From NCBI GenBank assembly GCA_963848355.1, contig CAWKDG010000002.1, positions 580,829-644,828 of the forward strand: a DNA stretch of 64,000 nucleotides, read 5' to 3'. The position numbers and the translations under genes were made by a program. This stretch comes from CAWKDG01 sp963848355 (lineage in GTDB: Bacteria > Actinomycetota > Acidimicrobiia > Acidimicrobiales > UBA8190). Of the stretch, positions 35,231 through 44,038 are shown in pieces. The notes beneath the pieces were generated by a model, which had not been told where the DNA came from, ran no database searches, and saw nothing but the letters and a program-made list of their open reading frames with translations. The first letter of the stretch is position 1, and each line of letters opens with the position of its first letter.

Positions 35231-36433
35231 TCAGGCGTCTCTGGTCATCATGCGCCAGGCCCCGAGGACCGACCAGACCACTAGCCAGGCGACAATCACA
35301 CAAACGGCCACGGTGATCGTTTCCGGCACGAGGGCCGGATTCCCCCCGCCACCCCCCGGTCCCCCGCCACCGCCACCGAGCACGGGGAGCCCGCCCGGCG
35401 TGAGGTGAGCCGTGGCCACGCCGACCACTGCACGCTGCAGGTTCAACAGGTGGGGAATCCGCGCCCTGGAGAGGATCGGTGTCAGGACGACCTCGAGGAC
35501 GATCATCAGAATCACTGCAACCGTTCGCTGCCCGATCAGCGATCCCAGACCCAACCCCACGATGAATCCGATGGCCGCTTCCAATTCGAGCCAGAGCCCG
35601 CTCTTGATCATCAGCGAGCCCGACGGATACAGGAACTGTCGGGCATAGGCGGAATAGTCCATCCGGGCGATCAGCCTGGCCGCCTCCCGGATCTGGGCCG
35701 GAGAATCTGTCGTGGGGGCAGGCGATCCCGGAGACTGCTGGACGTTGGCGGGGCCACCACCGGAGCCGGGGCCGCACGGGACGCTGTTGACTACCGGGCC
35801 GATCGTCGAGCCGTCGAAAGACTTCGGGCCGATGTTGAAGCCAAAGTTGCAGATGACTTCGTCGGCGTGACCGGCGGCCCAGTTCTCGAGACCGGAGCGC
35901 GACAGGCCGACGGGGACGTTCACGTTGTTGAAGGAGAGCCGGGTGGGCGCGGCGAAGACGCACACAGCGCAGACGACGGTGAAGCCCACCGCCACCAGAG
36001 GAACGATGATGGCAAGGCCGGCAGGGATGCGCGCCACGTAGAGCGCCAAGCGCGACCGGCCCGTCACCACCAGGTGCCGGAACATCCCTTCGGTGAGGTC
36101 CGCGGAACCCGCCGTCGCACCCAGGGTGGCGGCCACGATGAAGCCAAAGATATAGAGGACACCGGACACAAGTGCGGTGTAGATGTCATAGCCCCCGGCC
36201 GGCCCATACGTCTTCGGCGCGAAGGCGTGGAGCAGCAGTCGAATCACCATGAAGACCGTGGGGATCCCCACAGTCACCAGGGCCAGAGCGATCATGAGGC
36301 CGCGCCGCTTGCGCAGCTCCATGATCCGGGTGGTGATCATCGATCCGGTGGGAATCCACAGACCCCGGTGGTCGGGTGGCGTCGAAACGAGGGGAACCGG
36401 CGCCGGCGCATTCACATTGGTCACGGTCGTCAT
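35231..36433 (-). CDS. ABC-2 type transporter permease
   Basis: 400 residues from ATG 36433. About six hydrophobic segments, including LMIALALVTVGIPTVFMVIR near the N-terminus, IFGFIVAATLGATAGSADLT, IIVPLVAVGFTVVCAVCVFA and VAVCVIVAWLVVWSVLGAWR at the C-terminus, with a long external loop (PAPTTDSPAQIREAARL) in the middle and a Gly-rich stretch before the last helix. It is translationally coupled to the ATPase gene (ATGA overlap at 36430-36433), forming an exporter of the CcmA/NatA type. Substrate unknown. Confidence 0.75.
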   Translation of the reverse strand: MTTVTNVNAPAPVPLVSTPPDHRGLWIPTGSMITTRIMELRKRRGLMIALALVTVGIPTVFMVIRLLLHAFAPKTYGPAGGYDIYTALVSGVLYIFGFIVAATLGATAGSADLTEGMFRHLVVTGRSRLALYVARIPAGLAIIVPLVAVGFTVVCAVCVFAAPTRLSFNNVNVPVGLSRSGLENWAAGHADEVICNFGFNIGPKSFDGSTIGPVVNSVPCGPGSGGGPANVQQSPGSPAPTTDSPAQIREAARLIARMDYSAYARQFLYPSGSLMIKSGLWLELEAAIGFIVGLGLGSLIGQRTVAVILMIVLEVVLTPILSRARIPHLLNLQRAVVGVATAHLTPGGLPVLGGGGGGPGGGGGNPALVPETITVAVCVIVAWLVVWSVLGAWRMMTRDA

Positions 36434-37407
36434 TCTCCGGCTCCCAGCCTGCTCGTGACGGAAAGGAACCATGATTCGAGGGACGCCTGGATCTGCTGGA
36501 GCCGGTACACCGAGATCCCTCCCTCGACCAGGATGCGGTTGATCTCGGCGATGACGTCGCGCTCCGTTCCGGCCGGCAGGCCGATCCCGAGACCGGCCTC
36601 GCCCACCTGGATCTGGGCTCCGAGCGTGGTGGCATCGAGGAGTGCTCGGGCCCGATCGGGTTCGGTGCACTCGACCTGGAGAGCGAGTGCCGCTCCAGCC
36701 AACAATTCAGAGATCGGGCCCTGCCGGATGATCTGTCCCCGGTCCACGATGGCCACGGCATCGCAGGTGCGCTCCACCTCGTCGAGGAGGTGCGACGACA
36801 GCACCACCGTGCGGCCCTCGGCCACGAGCGACAGGATCATGTCGCGCATCTCGTGCATCCCGGCGGGATCGAGCCCGTTCATCGGCTCGTCCAGAATCAG
36901 CAGCTGGGGGTCGCCGAGGAGACAGGCGGCCACTCCGAGGCGCTGGCGCATGCCCATGGAATATTTGGCCACCTTGTCATCGGCTCGGTGCCGTATTCCC
37001 ACCCGCTCGAGGGCCGGTTCGATACGATCCCGGGCCGCCGGTTCGCGGGCGGCGGCCAGGACCTGGAGGTTCTGGCGCCCTGTCAGATGGCTGTGGAAGC
37101 GGGGCTCATCGACGATCGCTCCCACCCGGGCGAGCGCCGTCGCCCGGTATCTCGGGACCGGGTGGCCCAGAAGCGACATGGTGCCGGAGTCGGCCTGCGT
37201 CAGGCCCAAGAGCACCCGGATGAGAGTGGTCTTGCCCGCCCCGTTGGGGCCCAGGTAGCCGAAGGCGCATCCCCGAGGGACGAGGAGCTCGACTCCGTTC
37301 ACAGCGATGTTCTCCCCGAAGCGCTTGGTGAGGCCATGGGTCTCCACCGCCCACTGGCCGGCTCCGGCCGGCTCGTCGGAAAGAGCGGGCATGGTGGAAC
37401 TCGTCAT
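36430..37407 (-). CDS. ABC exporter ATP-binding protein
   Basis: 325 residues from ATG 37407; TTG two codons upstream has better spacing from GGAG and may be the real start. GYLGPNGAGKTTLIRVLLGL is Walker A, SMGMRQRLGVAACLLGDPQL the signature, LILDEPMNGLDPAGMHE Walker B, VVLSSHLLDEVERTCDA the H-loop. It belongs to the CcmA/drug-export ATPase class. It pairs with the permease downstream and is divergent from a padR gene, the usual arrangement for PadR-controlled export. Confidence 0.85.
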   Translation of the reverse strand: MTSSTMPALSDEPAGAGQWAVETHGLTKRFGENIAVNGVELLVPRGCAFGYLGPNGAGKTTLIRVLLGLTQADSGTMSLLGHPVPRYRATALARVGAIVDEPRFHSHLTGRQNLQVLAAAREPAARDRIEPALERVGIRHRADDKVAKYSMGMRQRLGVAACLLGDPQLLILDEPMNGLDPAGMHEMRDMILSLVAEGRTVVLSSHLLDEVERTCDAVAIVDRGQIIRQGPISELLAGAALALQVECTEPDRARALLDATTLGAQIQVGEAGLGIGLPAGTERDVIAEINRILVEGGISVYRLQQIQASLESWFLSVTSRLGAGE

Positions 37408-37530
37408 CGGCAATGAGGGCTCCTTTCCTGGTCGCGCCGGATGGCAGCCGTATCGGCGTCGCCCGGCCGTCTTGTCGAGCCAGCCTCCGGGAGGCGTTTT
37501 GCTGACCCTTTCAAGACGACGGCGGGTCTC

Positions 37531-37560
37531 TTGCAGAGCAAGATAGCAGACGGTATCTTG
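37531..37560 (+). promoter_or_regulatory. padR promoter with overlapping inverted repeat
   Basis: TTGCAG (37531-37536), 17-bp spacer, TATCTT (37554-37559), then ATG at 37567, seven bases on, so the message would be leaderless. CAAGATA (37539-37545) and TATCTTG (37554-37560) form a perfect 7-bp inverted repeat across spacer and -10. It is a good operator for PadR itself, which would block its own promoter and possibly the divergent exporter's. Confidence 0.55.
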
Positions 37561-37566
37561 TCGTAC

Positions 37567-37920
37567 ATGGCAACGACGGAGGGCCGGAGGAGCCAACTGC
37601 TACGGGGAGTGCTCGACCTCTGCCTTCTCGCCGTGATGGGAGAAGGGCCCACGTATGGCTACGAGATGACCAAGCGGCTCCGGGCTCGTGGTCTCTCGAT
37701 CGTCGGCGAAGGGTCCATCTACCCTCTCCTGGGCAGGCTCGAGCGCGACGGTCTGGTCGAAACCCGTCGGGCCGCCAGCAACGGGGGTCCGCCCCGGAAG
37801 TACTACAGCCTCTCGCCCGAGGGCGAGCGGGCGTTGGAAGTCGGTGTCGGCGAATGGCAGGCGACGCGTGACGCCGTTGACGGCGCCCTCGGTCTGGTCA
37901 AAGCGGAGGTACGGCCGTGA
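37567..37920 (+). CDS. PadR family transcriptional regulator
   Basis: 117 residues. LLRGVLDLCLLAVMGEGPTY with GYEMTKRLRARGLSIVGEGS, IYPLLGRLERDGLVETRR and PPRKYYSLSPEGERALE is the full PadR winged helix (wing lysine-tyrosine included), with a short C-terminal dimer helix. It represses by binding an inverted repeat and is released by a ligand. Start ATG 37567. It is divergent from the ABC exporter and overlaps the next gene by 4 bp, so it probably regulates both. Confidence 0.88.
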   Translation: MATTEGRRSQLLRGVLDLCLLAVMGEGPTYGYEMTKRLRARGLSIVGEGSIYPLLGRLERDGLVETRRAASNGGPPRKYYSLSPEGERALEVGVGEWQATRDAVDGALGLVKAEVRP

Positions 37921-38492
37921 ATGAGTTCGTGGACGAGTGCCGCCGGGAGTGGCGGCGGCTCGGAGTGCCAGATCCGGTGGCCAACGAGATGGCCGCCGAC
38001 ATTGCCGCTGACCTCCAAGAGGCCGAGGCCGACGGAGGTACGCCGGAAGACGTGCTCGGCAACAGCGCCTTCGACCCTCGACGATTCGCGGCGGCGTGGG
38101 CCACTGCTCGAGGAGTGACAGGTCACACAATTCTCGATCGTCCGCATCGCTGGCCGGCACCTTGGGCAATCGTCGTCACCGTCCTTCTCGGTGCGCTGAT
38201 CATCGGCGCAGGCTTGGCTCTCTCGGTCGGCTCCAGCAGTAGGGCTATCGGCATCGCCTCCCGTCGGATCGTGGCCGGTCCTGGACCGCTCCGGTTCTTC
38301 GGTCCCGGTCCAGGACGGATAGTGGGCTCCAGTCGATTCGTCCTGCCGGTTGTCGGGACGAACATCCACCCCTTTGCCTGGCTCGTTTTCGTCGTCGCCT
38401 TCATCGGCCTCGGGATCGTTCTCATCCTCGTCTGGTCGCCCTGGTCCCACGCGCGCCGATGCCGCCGCCTCATTGACTCGTTGAAGCGCTAG
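37917..38492 (+). CDS. PadR-linked membrane protein (HAAS-like N-terminus)
   Basis: 191 residues. The N-terminal 65 residues (RREWRRLGVPDPVANEMAAD then LQEAEADGGTPEDVLGNSAF) form a helical segment like those of DUF1700/HAAS-type partners of PadR regulators. Two membrane helices follow (WAIVVTVLLGALIIGAGLAL and AWLVFVVAFIGLGIVLILVW). Its ATG overlaps the padR stop, so the two are coupled. PadR plus membrane-partner pairs are known in envelope stress and export control; the role here is inferred. Its stop overlaps the stop of the convergent GH76-like gene. Confidence 0.7.
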   Translation: MNEFVDECRREWRRLGVPDPVANEMAADIAADLQEAEADGGTPEDVLGNSAFDPRRFAAAWATARGVTGHTILDRPHRWPAPWAIVVTVLLGALIIGAGLALSVGSSSRAIGIASRRIVAGPGPLRFFGPGPGRIVGSSRFVLPVVGTNIHPFAWLVFVVAFIGLGIVLILVWSPWSHARRCRRLIDSLKR

Positions 38493-39685
38493 GACGGGTT
38501 TACGGCGAAGTAGGCGAAGACACGGACGGCAGCCGCCTGTGTGATCAGCCATTGCGTGGGTGCACTGTCATAGCCCGTGACATGGACCACCCCGTCGGCG
38601 TGGTTCATATGATCGAACAGATACGTGGCGTAGGACTGCAGGGCGAGGCGATACCGTGCGTTTGGGGCGACCCTGTCGAGATTCATGAGGTAGTCAAAGA
38701 ACACTGCGTTGAACGGGACAGTCTGATCGCCAAAGCCGTGCGTGCGGAAGAACGACAGTGCTCTCTGCGCGAGTTGCACGGCGGAGTGCAGAAACTCGGG
38801 ACGACCGGTGGCTGAATAGAGCGCCACCCACGCACCGATGGCCAAACCCTGGTTGTATGACCAGACCTTGGCAGCCACAGTTCCCGATGGCGAGATGTGA
38901 TCGGCGAGCAATCCGCTCGGAAGCCCGAGCGTACTGACGAGCCATCGCATGTCTCGCTCGGCCCAGACACGATAGGAGGAGATGCTCGTCTCTTGGTAGA
39001 GCTCGGCGTCGAGCAGTGCGGCTCCTCCGGTGGTCACAGCATTGCGATCCCGGCCAAATCTCGGATCCTCCCAATACTGGCCTCCGGGATGTGGAAGGGT
39101 GCCATCCGTTGACCAGCCAGTCTCGATGTAGCGAGCATCGGCCTCCGCCATCTGCAGATACCTTGCGGTGTGCGTCTCCCGGTACGCTGCAATCAGATCG
39201 AGGGAGACGAAGAGATTGTCGTCGTATTTTCGAACACCGCCTCCGACAAAGAACCACCAGGGGCCGGGGTAGTACCCACCAGCCGGATCTTCGTAGTCGG
39301 CCAGTACGGCCATACGGGATGCAACGCTATGGCGGATCTCGACAGGTATTCCTGGGATCGGCGCGACTGCTAACAATCCCGCAAGGGCCTGCGATTCGGG
39401 CCAGGCCGTGGCGGCCGGTCCGATATACAGGCCCTTGAAGGACCCTCCAGCGCCACCAAAGCACGTCACCAGAGCTTGATACGACCTGACTGCGGCAGTC
39501 ACCGCAGTGCGACTCGTCAGCACACCATGGGTGGACTCCGGGACTGACCTGCATTGATCAGGAATCGTGCCGTAAGGCGTGCTGAATTCGACCGCAGTCA
39601 ACACTGTAAAAACAAGCGCGACACCGAGGCTGATGACCGCCATTACCCGAATGATGGAAGAAGACAGGGGCCAAGACGTGGTCAA
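38489..39685 (-). CDS. GH76-like (alpha/alpha)6-barrel glycoside hydrolase
   Basis: 398 residues. One N-terminal helix (VMAVISLGVALVFTVLTAVE) serves as signal or anchor. The barrel shows the GH76 pattern: VRKYDDNLFVSLDLIAAYRE (Asp-Asp pair), HPGGQYWEDPRFGRDRNAVT, GAALLDAELYQET, and VWSYNQGLAIGAWVALYSAT. The family cleaves alpha-1,6-mannan and related surface glycans; the match is to fold and motif order, so exact substrate is open. It follows the GH4 gene by 28 bp on the same strand and probably shares its transcript. Confidence 0.7.
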   Translation of the reverse strand: MTTSWPLSSSIIRVMAVISLGVALVFTVLTAVEFSTPYGTIPDQCRSVPESTHGVLTSRTAVTAAVRSYQALVTCFGGAGGSFKGLYIGPAATAWPESQALAGLLAVAPIPGIPVEIRHSVASRMAVLADYEDPAGGYYPGPWWFFVGGGVRKYDDNLFVSLDLIAAYRETHTARYLQMAEADARYIETGWSTDGTLPHPGGQYWEDPRFGRDRNAVTTGGAALLDAELYQETSISSYRVWAERDMRWLVSTLGLPSGLLADHISPSGTVAAKVWSYNQGLAIGAWVALYSATGRPEFLHSAVQLAQRALSFFRTHGFGDQTVPFNAVFFDYLMNLDRVAPNARYRLALQSYATYLFDHMNHADGVVHVTGYDSAPTQWLITQAAAVRVFAYFAVNPS

Positions 39686-39713
39686 GCCGCCCCCTCTCTG
39701 GCTATCGGCAGCC

Positions 39714-41009
39714 CTACGTCAAGTCTGGGATCCAGTTGCCGTGAGCCAGTATCAAGGCATCAACCATTTCGGTGATCTGATCGAGGTCGAGCTCGGCCGC
39801 GGTGTGAGGATCGAGCATCGCCGCTTGGTACACGTAGTCGAGCCGCCCGGTCAGTGCCGCTTCGACCGTCAGTTCCTGGACGTTGACGTTGGTCCTGATG
39901 AGGGCGGCGACCTGTGGGGGCAGGGTACCGATCCGGGTGGGCTGCACGCCGTTGCCGTCCACGAGACACGGAACCTCGACCGTGCAACCACTGGGGAGGT
40001 CATCGATCAACCCCTCGTTGGCGACGTTGCCGTAGATCACACGTGACCGCCCCGTCTCGATGCTGCGAATGATGGTTGCCGCATACTCAAAGCTCGGGCT
40101 TACCTCGATGATGCCGTCGCCCTCGAGACGCTCGCGCTCGGCCTCCCAGTGCGTTATCTGGGCAACGCAGCGTCTCGGATACTCATCGAGGGGGATGTTG
40201 AAGCGTTCGACGAGGTCGGGCCGGCCGCGCTTGATGAACCACGGAACGTACTCGGCGAAGTGCTCACTTGACTCGGTCACGAAATAGCCGAGGCGACGCA
40301 GCACGTCATAGCGCACGCGGTTGTCGTCGGGTACCGGACCCGACTCGGCGAGAGCTCGTAGGCGGGGGTAGAGATCCTCGCCGTCCCGCTCGAACCGGAG
40401 GTAAAAGGCCATGTGGTTGATCCCCGCGGCGAGATAGTCGATCTCTCCGTAGGCGATGCCGAGGTCTTGGGAGAGCTCGAATGCGGTGCCTTGCACACTG
40501 TGACACAGACCCACTGTGCGGACCCGGCTCCTTCGGTTGATAGCTCGGCAGTTCATTGCCATGGGATTCGAGTAGTTGAGGAACCACACGTCGGGGCACA
40601 GCTCCTCCATGTCTGCGCACATTGAAAGAAGCACTGGGATCGTGCGCAGGCCTCGCATGATGCCGCCGATACCGAGCGTATCGCCGATCGTCTGGCGGAG
40701 GCCGAAGCGCTTGGGTATCTCGAAGTCTGTGACGGTGCAGGGTTCGTAGCCACCAACCTGGATCATGTTGATCGCGTAGTCGGCGCCGTCCAATGCGGCA
40801 CGTCGGTCGGTCGTCGCGGTGACCTTGGCGGGAGCATCGAGTGCGTCGCAGACCTTGTGAGCCACGAGCTCCGAGGTCTTCAAGCGTGCCGCGTCGATGT
40901 CATGCAAGACGATCTCGGATCCGGCCAGTTCCTTGTAGCCGAGGATGTCACCGAGCAGGTTGCGGGCGAACACAGTGCTGCCGGCACCGAGGAACACCAT
41001 CTTGGGCAT
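39714..41009 (-). CDS. GH4 family alpha-glucosidase/alpha-galactosidase
   Basis: 431 residues from ATG 41009, with TAGTCT seven bases upstream. MPKMVFLGAGSTVFARNLLG is the NAD-binding fold, NYSNPM (145-150) contacts substrate, GLCHSVQGT supplies Cys169 and His170 that bind Mn(II), and AAGINHMAFYL (about 194-204) is the catalytic loop. GH4 enzymes cleave by oxidation at C3 using NAD and Mn. The sequence fits the AglA/MelA branch acting on unphosphorylated alpha-glycosides; activity is cytosolic. A GH76-like gene follows. Confidence 0.88.
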   Translation of the reverse strand: MPKMVFLGAGSTVFARNLLGDILGYKELAGSEIVLHDIDAARLKTSELVAHKVCDALDAPAKVTATTDRRAALDGADYAINMIQVGGYEPCTVTDFEIPKRFGLRQTIGDTLGIGGIMRGLRTIPVLLSMCADMEELCPDVWFLNYSNPMAMNCRAINRRSRVRTVGLCHSVQGTAFELSQDLGIAYGEIDYLAAGINHMAFYLRFERDGEDLYPRLRALAESGPVPDDNRVRYDVLRRLGYFVTESSEHFAEYVPWFIKRGRPDLVERFNIPLDEYPRRCVAQITHWEAERERLEGDGIIEVSPSFEYAATIIRSIETGRSRVIYGNVANEGLIDDLPSGCTVEVPCLVDGNGVQPTRIGTLPPQVAALIRTNVNVQELTVEAALTGRLDYVYQAAMLDPHTAAELDLDQITEMVDALILAHGNWIPDLT

Positions 41010-41016
41010 CGGCAGG

Positions 41017-41022
41017 AGACTA
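41017..41022 (-). promoter_or_regulatory. Candidate -10 box of the GH4 gene
   Basis: TAGTCT on the minus strand seven bases before ATG 41009. No Shine-Dalgarno is seen at this start. Confidence 0.35.
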
Positions 41023-41169
41023 CAGCCCGCGCCGTCCTGTGTCCGGCCCCGTTTCGCCATGAAGACGGCGGTACTCCATTCCACCCACAGGGTCCGACGA
41101 GACGCTCTGCGTCCAGGTATGACACCGTGCGATAGTGGTCCTGTCGAGGTCTTCGGCCCAGGGAGTCAC

Positions 41170-42669
41170 ATGAACAGTGCTGGCGGCTTGGCTTCTGTGC
41201 GTCGGTTCTGGCGACGGTTTCATCGCCGCTCGCCACTCCTTCAGATCACGGTCGTGGCCGTGGCTCTGGCAGTCATCGGTGGTGGCGTCTACGCCGTCGA
41301 GTCGGGTCCGTCCTCGTCACCTCCGCGAGCTGCAGTCACGACACCGCGTACGGGCGGACCGAGCTCGGTCACGACGGCGAGCACCTCGTCCAGGGGGGTC
41401 ACAAAATCGAGCATCAATGTGGTCTTCCCTGTGGTGGCCCTCAACTCGTTGGCTGGGCAGGAGGGATTCGCCCAGGACGCCGAATTCGGAGAGCAGACGA
41501 AAGCCATCAGGCTCTTCGTCAAGCGCATCAACGACACCGGCGGGATCAATGGCCGAAGGATCAATCCGATCATCGTCAACTTCGACCCGACCAACGAGGC
41601 TTCGATGCGGGCACTGTGCAAGGAATGGACCGAGGGGTCCCCGGCCGCCTTCGCCGTGTTGGACGGCCTCGGGGACTGGACGGGGGACAACGAGCTCTGC
41701 ATCACCCAAGAGGGCCACACCCCCTTCGTCGGCGCGTGGACGACGGTCACCAATTGGACCGATCTGGGTTCCCCCTATCTGTGGTGGACGGGACCCGACC
41801 AAGCCGTCATCCTTCATGGGGTGGTGGACTGGGGACTCAGTGCCGGTTTGATCGGCCGGGGAATCAAGGTGGGGATCATCGCCGGCAACCGAGCCTCGGA
41901 CCAACTGGCTCTGGACGATCTCCTTGTCGACCTGCGCAATGTCGGCATCACGCCGGTCGTGAGGAGCATCGACGCCTACCCTGATGACACGGCCACCACC
42001 GACGCGGAGTCCCCCCTGGCCATCCAACAGCTCCGCAGCGCCGGAGTCACGTCGATCATCCCCTTGGTCCCTATCAACGTCTTGTTCCCGGTGCTCCAGG
42101 CCGAGACCGCCCAGAAGTACTTCCCCAAGCTCCTCTTGAGCGACTACGAGGGCAGTATCGAGTCGACACTCGGTCTATTGCCGCTCTACGGCAAGGCCCT
42201 CAACGGCCAGGAGGGGTTGACCGCCGAGACCCTCGGCGGCATTGACAGTCCCCGTCCGCAGAGCCAGGGCGGCTACGACCCTGGCCTCCGGCGCTGTTGG
42301 GTGCTGTGGCACAAGACGTATCCAGAAATCCCCCCGGGCAACATGAACGACCTCATCGAGGAGCAGGGGCCGATCGCAGGCTGGTGCCAAGTCATCGCTC
42401 TATTCGCCACCGCGGCTAAGAGCGCAGGCCGTGATCTCGACCGGCGCACCTTCGTCACCGCCATGTCGAAGATCACCGACTTCCCCGGCACCTGGTCCAC
42501 GGACCTCAGTTATGGCCCAGACAAGCGGTACGGCCCAACGCAGTACCAGGTGGTCAAACTACGGATCAACTCGCCGCCGTTGCCTCTGTGCAAGACGACC
42601 CCGGGCCGACCTCCCGCCGGGACCTGCTGGGTTTCTGTCCGACCCTTCACACCACTGCCCGCCGGCTGA
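41170..42669 (+). CDS. Type I periplasmic-binding-fold protein (branched-chain amino acid ABC type)
   Basis: 499 residues. A single N-terminal membrane anchor (LLQITVVAVALAVIGGGVYA) is followed by a Ser/Thr-rich linker and a Peripla_BP_6 domain: INVVFPVVALNSLAGQEGFA, VKRINDTGGINGRRINPIIV, CKEWTEGSPAAFAVLDGLGD and PLVPINVLFPVLQAETAQKY. It looks like the binding part of a HAAT-type importer, but no permease or ATPase lies nearby, so it may be an orphan receptor. Divergent from the GH4 gene with 160 bp between. Confidence 0.72.
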   Translation: MNSAGGLASVRRFWRRFHRRSPLLQITVVAVALAVIGGGVYAVESGPSSSPPRAAVTTPRTGGPSSVTTASTSSRGVTKSSINVVFPVVALNSLAGQEGFAQDAEFGEQTKAIRLFVKRINDTGGINGRRINPIIVNFDPTNEASMRALCKEWTEGSPAAFAVLDGLGDWTGDNELCITQEGHTPFVGAWTTVTNWTDLGSPYLWWTGPDQAVILHGVVDWGLSAGLIGRGIKVGIIAGNRASDQLALDDLLVDLRNVGITPVVRSIDAYPDDTATTDAESPLAIQQLRSAGVTSIIPLVPINVLFPVLQAETAQKYFPKLLLSDYEGSIESTLGLLPLYGKALNGQEGLTAETLGGIDSPRPQSQGGYDPGLRRCWVLWHKTYPEIPPGNMNDLIEEQGPIAGWCQVIALFATAAKSAGRDLDRRTFVTAMSKITDFPGTWSTDLSYGPDKRYGPTQYQVVKLRINSPPLPLCKTTPGRPPAGTCWVSVRPFTPLPAG

Positions 42670-42701
42670 TCGGTTCTCGAGGATCGCGCCCCCGCCACGT
42701 G

Positions 42702-43544
42702 TCAGCCGTCATAGAACCCGAGCGGATGGAGGCCGACGAGTGTCCGCTGTCTCGGTGTCCGGGCACGGGCCAACGCTTCGTCCGAGAGATGGTTGACCAG
42801 GGATGTCGGCCGGATTCGTTGGGCAATATCCCGCCGCCCGTAGTGACACTGGATGAACATCCGGCCCGGATCCTCGTTGCCCGGTGGCATTCGTCTGTGC
42901 CAGAGGTCCGACGCAAAGAGGGCAACGTCACCGGCTCCGGCGACGATGGAAACGGCGCGACGGCCGTCCCACTCAAGGGCGTCGTCGGCAGCTCTGTCCA
43001 TGGGTGGTGCTTGTCCCGAGGTGTGACTTCCGGGAATCACCCCCGTCGGGCCAGCCTCGATCGGGCAGTCCCACAGGTAGAGGTGGGTGGCGATGGCAAA
43101 AATGGGATAGGGGATCCGGGCATCCCAAGGCACATCGGAATCACGGGGTACGTGCGGTCCGCCGTCGATGTGCCAGAAGCGTCCGAGATGGTCGTTGTTG
43201 CCCGATGGCTGCCACCAGGCCGTGTTGGCGATGATGTGGCAGTCCTCCCCCAAAAGAGGCTCAACGACCTCGAGGATGCGCGGATGGCCGAGGGCGCGCT
43301 GGACGAGGCCGCTCCGGTTGAGCATCTCGTAGCGAAACGGAGCCGCCTGCTCGGGGAGGTCTCCTCGTTCATCGGGCGGGAACTCGTCAAAGACCCGTTC
43401 GACCTCGGTACGGAGAGCGGTGACCTCATCTCCCGCGAACACGTTATCGAGGAGTACATATCCGTCGGACTGGAGGCTCTCCACCGATGTTGGAATGGGG
43501 CCAGCTCGGAGAGTCAGGAATCCAGAAGAGGACCGAGTGAGCAT
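42702..43544 (-). CDS. Phytanoyl-CoA dioxygenase family protein
   Basis: 280 residues from ATG 43544 (an open frame reaches 43610 without further conservation). FWHIDGGPHVPRD holds the His-x-Asp iron ligands; the distal His is in DLWHRRMPPGNEDP and the 2-oxoglutarate-binding Arg in GRMFIQCHYGRR. The N-terminal part (VESLQSDGYVLLDNVFAGDE) is typical. It hydroxylates an unknown small molecule using Fe(II), oxygen and 2-oxoglutarate. A CAGAAT box seven bases before the start could be its -10. Convergent with the binding-protein gene. Confidence 0.78.
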   Translation of the reverse strand: MLTRSSSGFLTLRAGPIPTSVESLQSDGYVLLDNVFAGDEVTALRTEVERVFDEFPPDERGDLPEQAAPFRYEMLNRSGLVQRALGHPRILEVVEPLLGEDCHIIANTAWWQPSGNNDHLGRFWHIDGGPHVPRDSDVPWDARIPYPIFAIATHLYLWDCPIEAGPTGVIPGSHTSGQAPPMDRAADDALEWDGRRAVSIVAGAGDVALFASDLWHRRMPPGNEDPGRMFIQCHYGRRDIAQRIRPTSLVNHLSDEALARARTPRQRTLVGLHPLGFYDG

Positions 43545-43635
43545 CTCATCGATTCTGCCGCCAACGCCGCGTGAGGACAACCGAGTCCCGGACGCCCTTC
43601 GCCGCCCCATTGTGCGCCACTGCCTACCCGGTCGG

Positions 43636-44036
43636 TCACCCCGGCTTTTCGGTGGCGAGGAATGCGTCGAGCACCGCGTACGTCGCGGCGGGTTGTTCCA
43701 CCTGAGGGAGACGGCCGGCGTCAGAGACGTTGGTGAAGCGGGCGCCGGGGATGGCGTCGGTCATGGCTCGGCCGTAGGCGGGAGTCACGATGCAGAAGAG
43801 TGAGGTAGGCGCCGGCCAGTTCGACGATGGTCCCGATCCGGTCGGGGCGGTCGGTGCCGTACCAGCCGGGATGGGTCGACGTCAGAACGCGCATGGTGTC
43901 GGACAGATGAGCGGCGATGCCAGCAACGGTGGCCGGGCCGCCGCCACCGTGCAGCACAGCTCTGGCCGTCCGTTCCCCGCCTCGTCCACGACGATGGGCA
44001 GTCCGGGTCCAATTGCACGGTGCGGATCTCAGCCAT
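43636..44036 (-). pseudogene. Alpha/beta hydrolase remnant with internal deletion
   Basis: Hydrolase pieces lie in shifted frames: MAEIRTVQLDP, then LPIVVDEAGNGRP, then VLHGGGGPATVAGIAAHLSD (the HGG oxyanion motif) and STHPGWYGTDRPDRIGTIVE, joined directly to IVTPAYGRAMTDAIPGARFT and VSDAGRLPQVEQPAATYAVL. The middle of the fold, which would carry the nucleophilic Ser and catalytic Asp, is missing (roughly 130-150 residues). The joint lies near 43788-43800. About 400 bp remain of a gene normally near 800 bp. Unlike other broken genes here, no one-base fix restores it, so it is treated as a true pseudogene. Confidence 0.6.
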
Positions 44037-44038
44037 GG

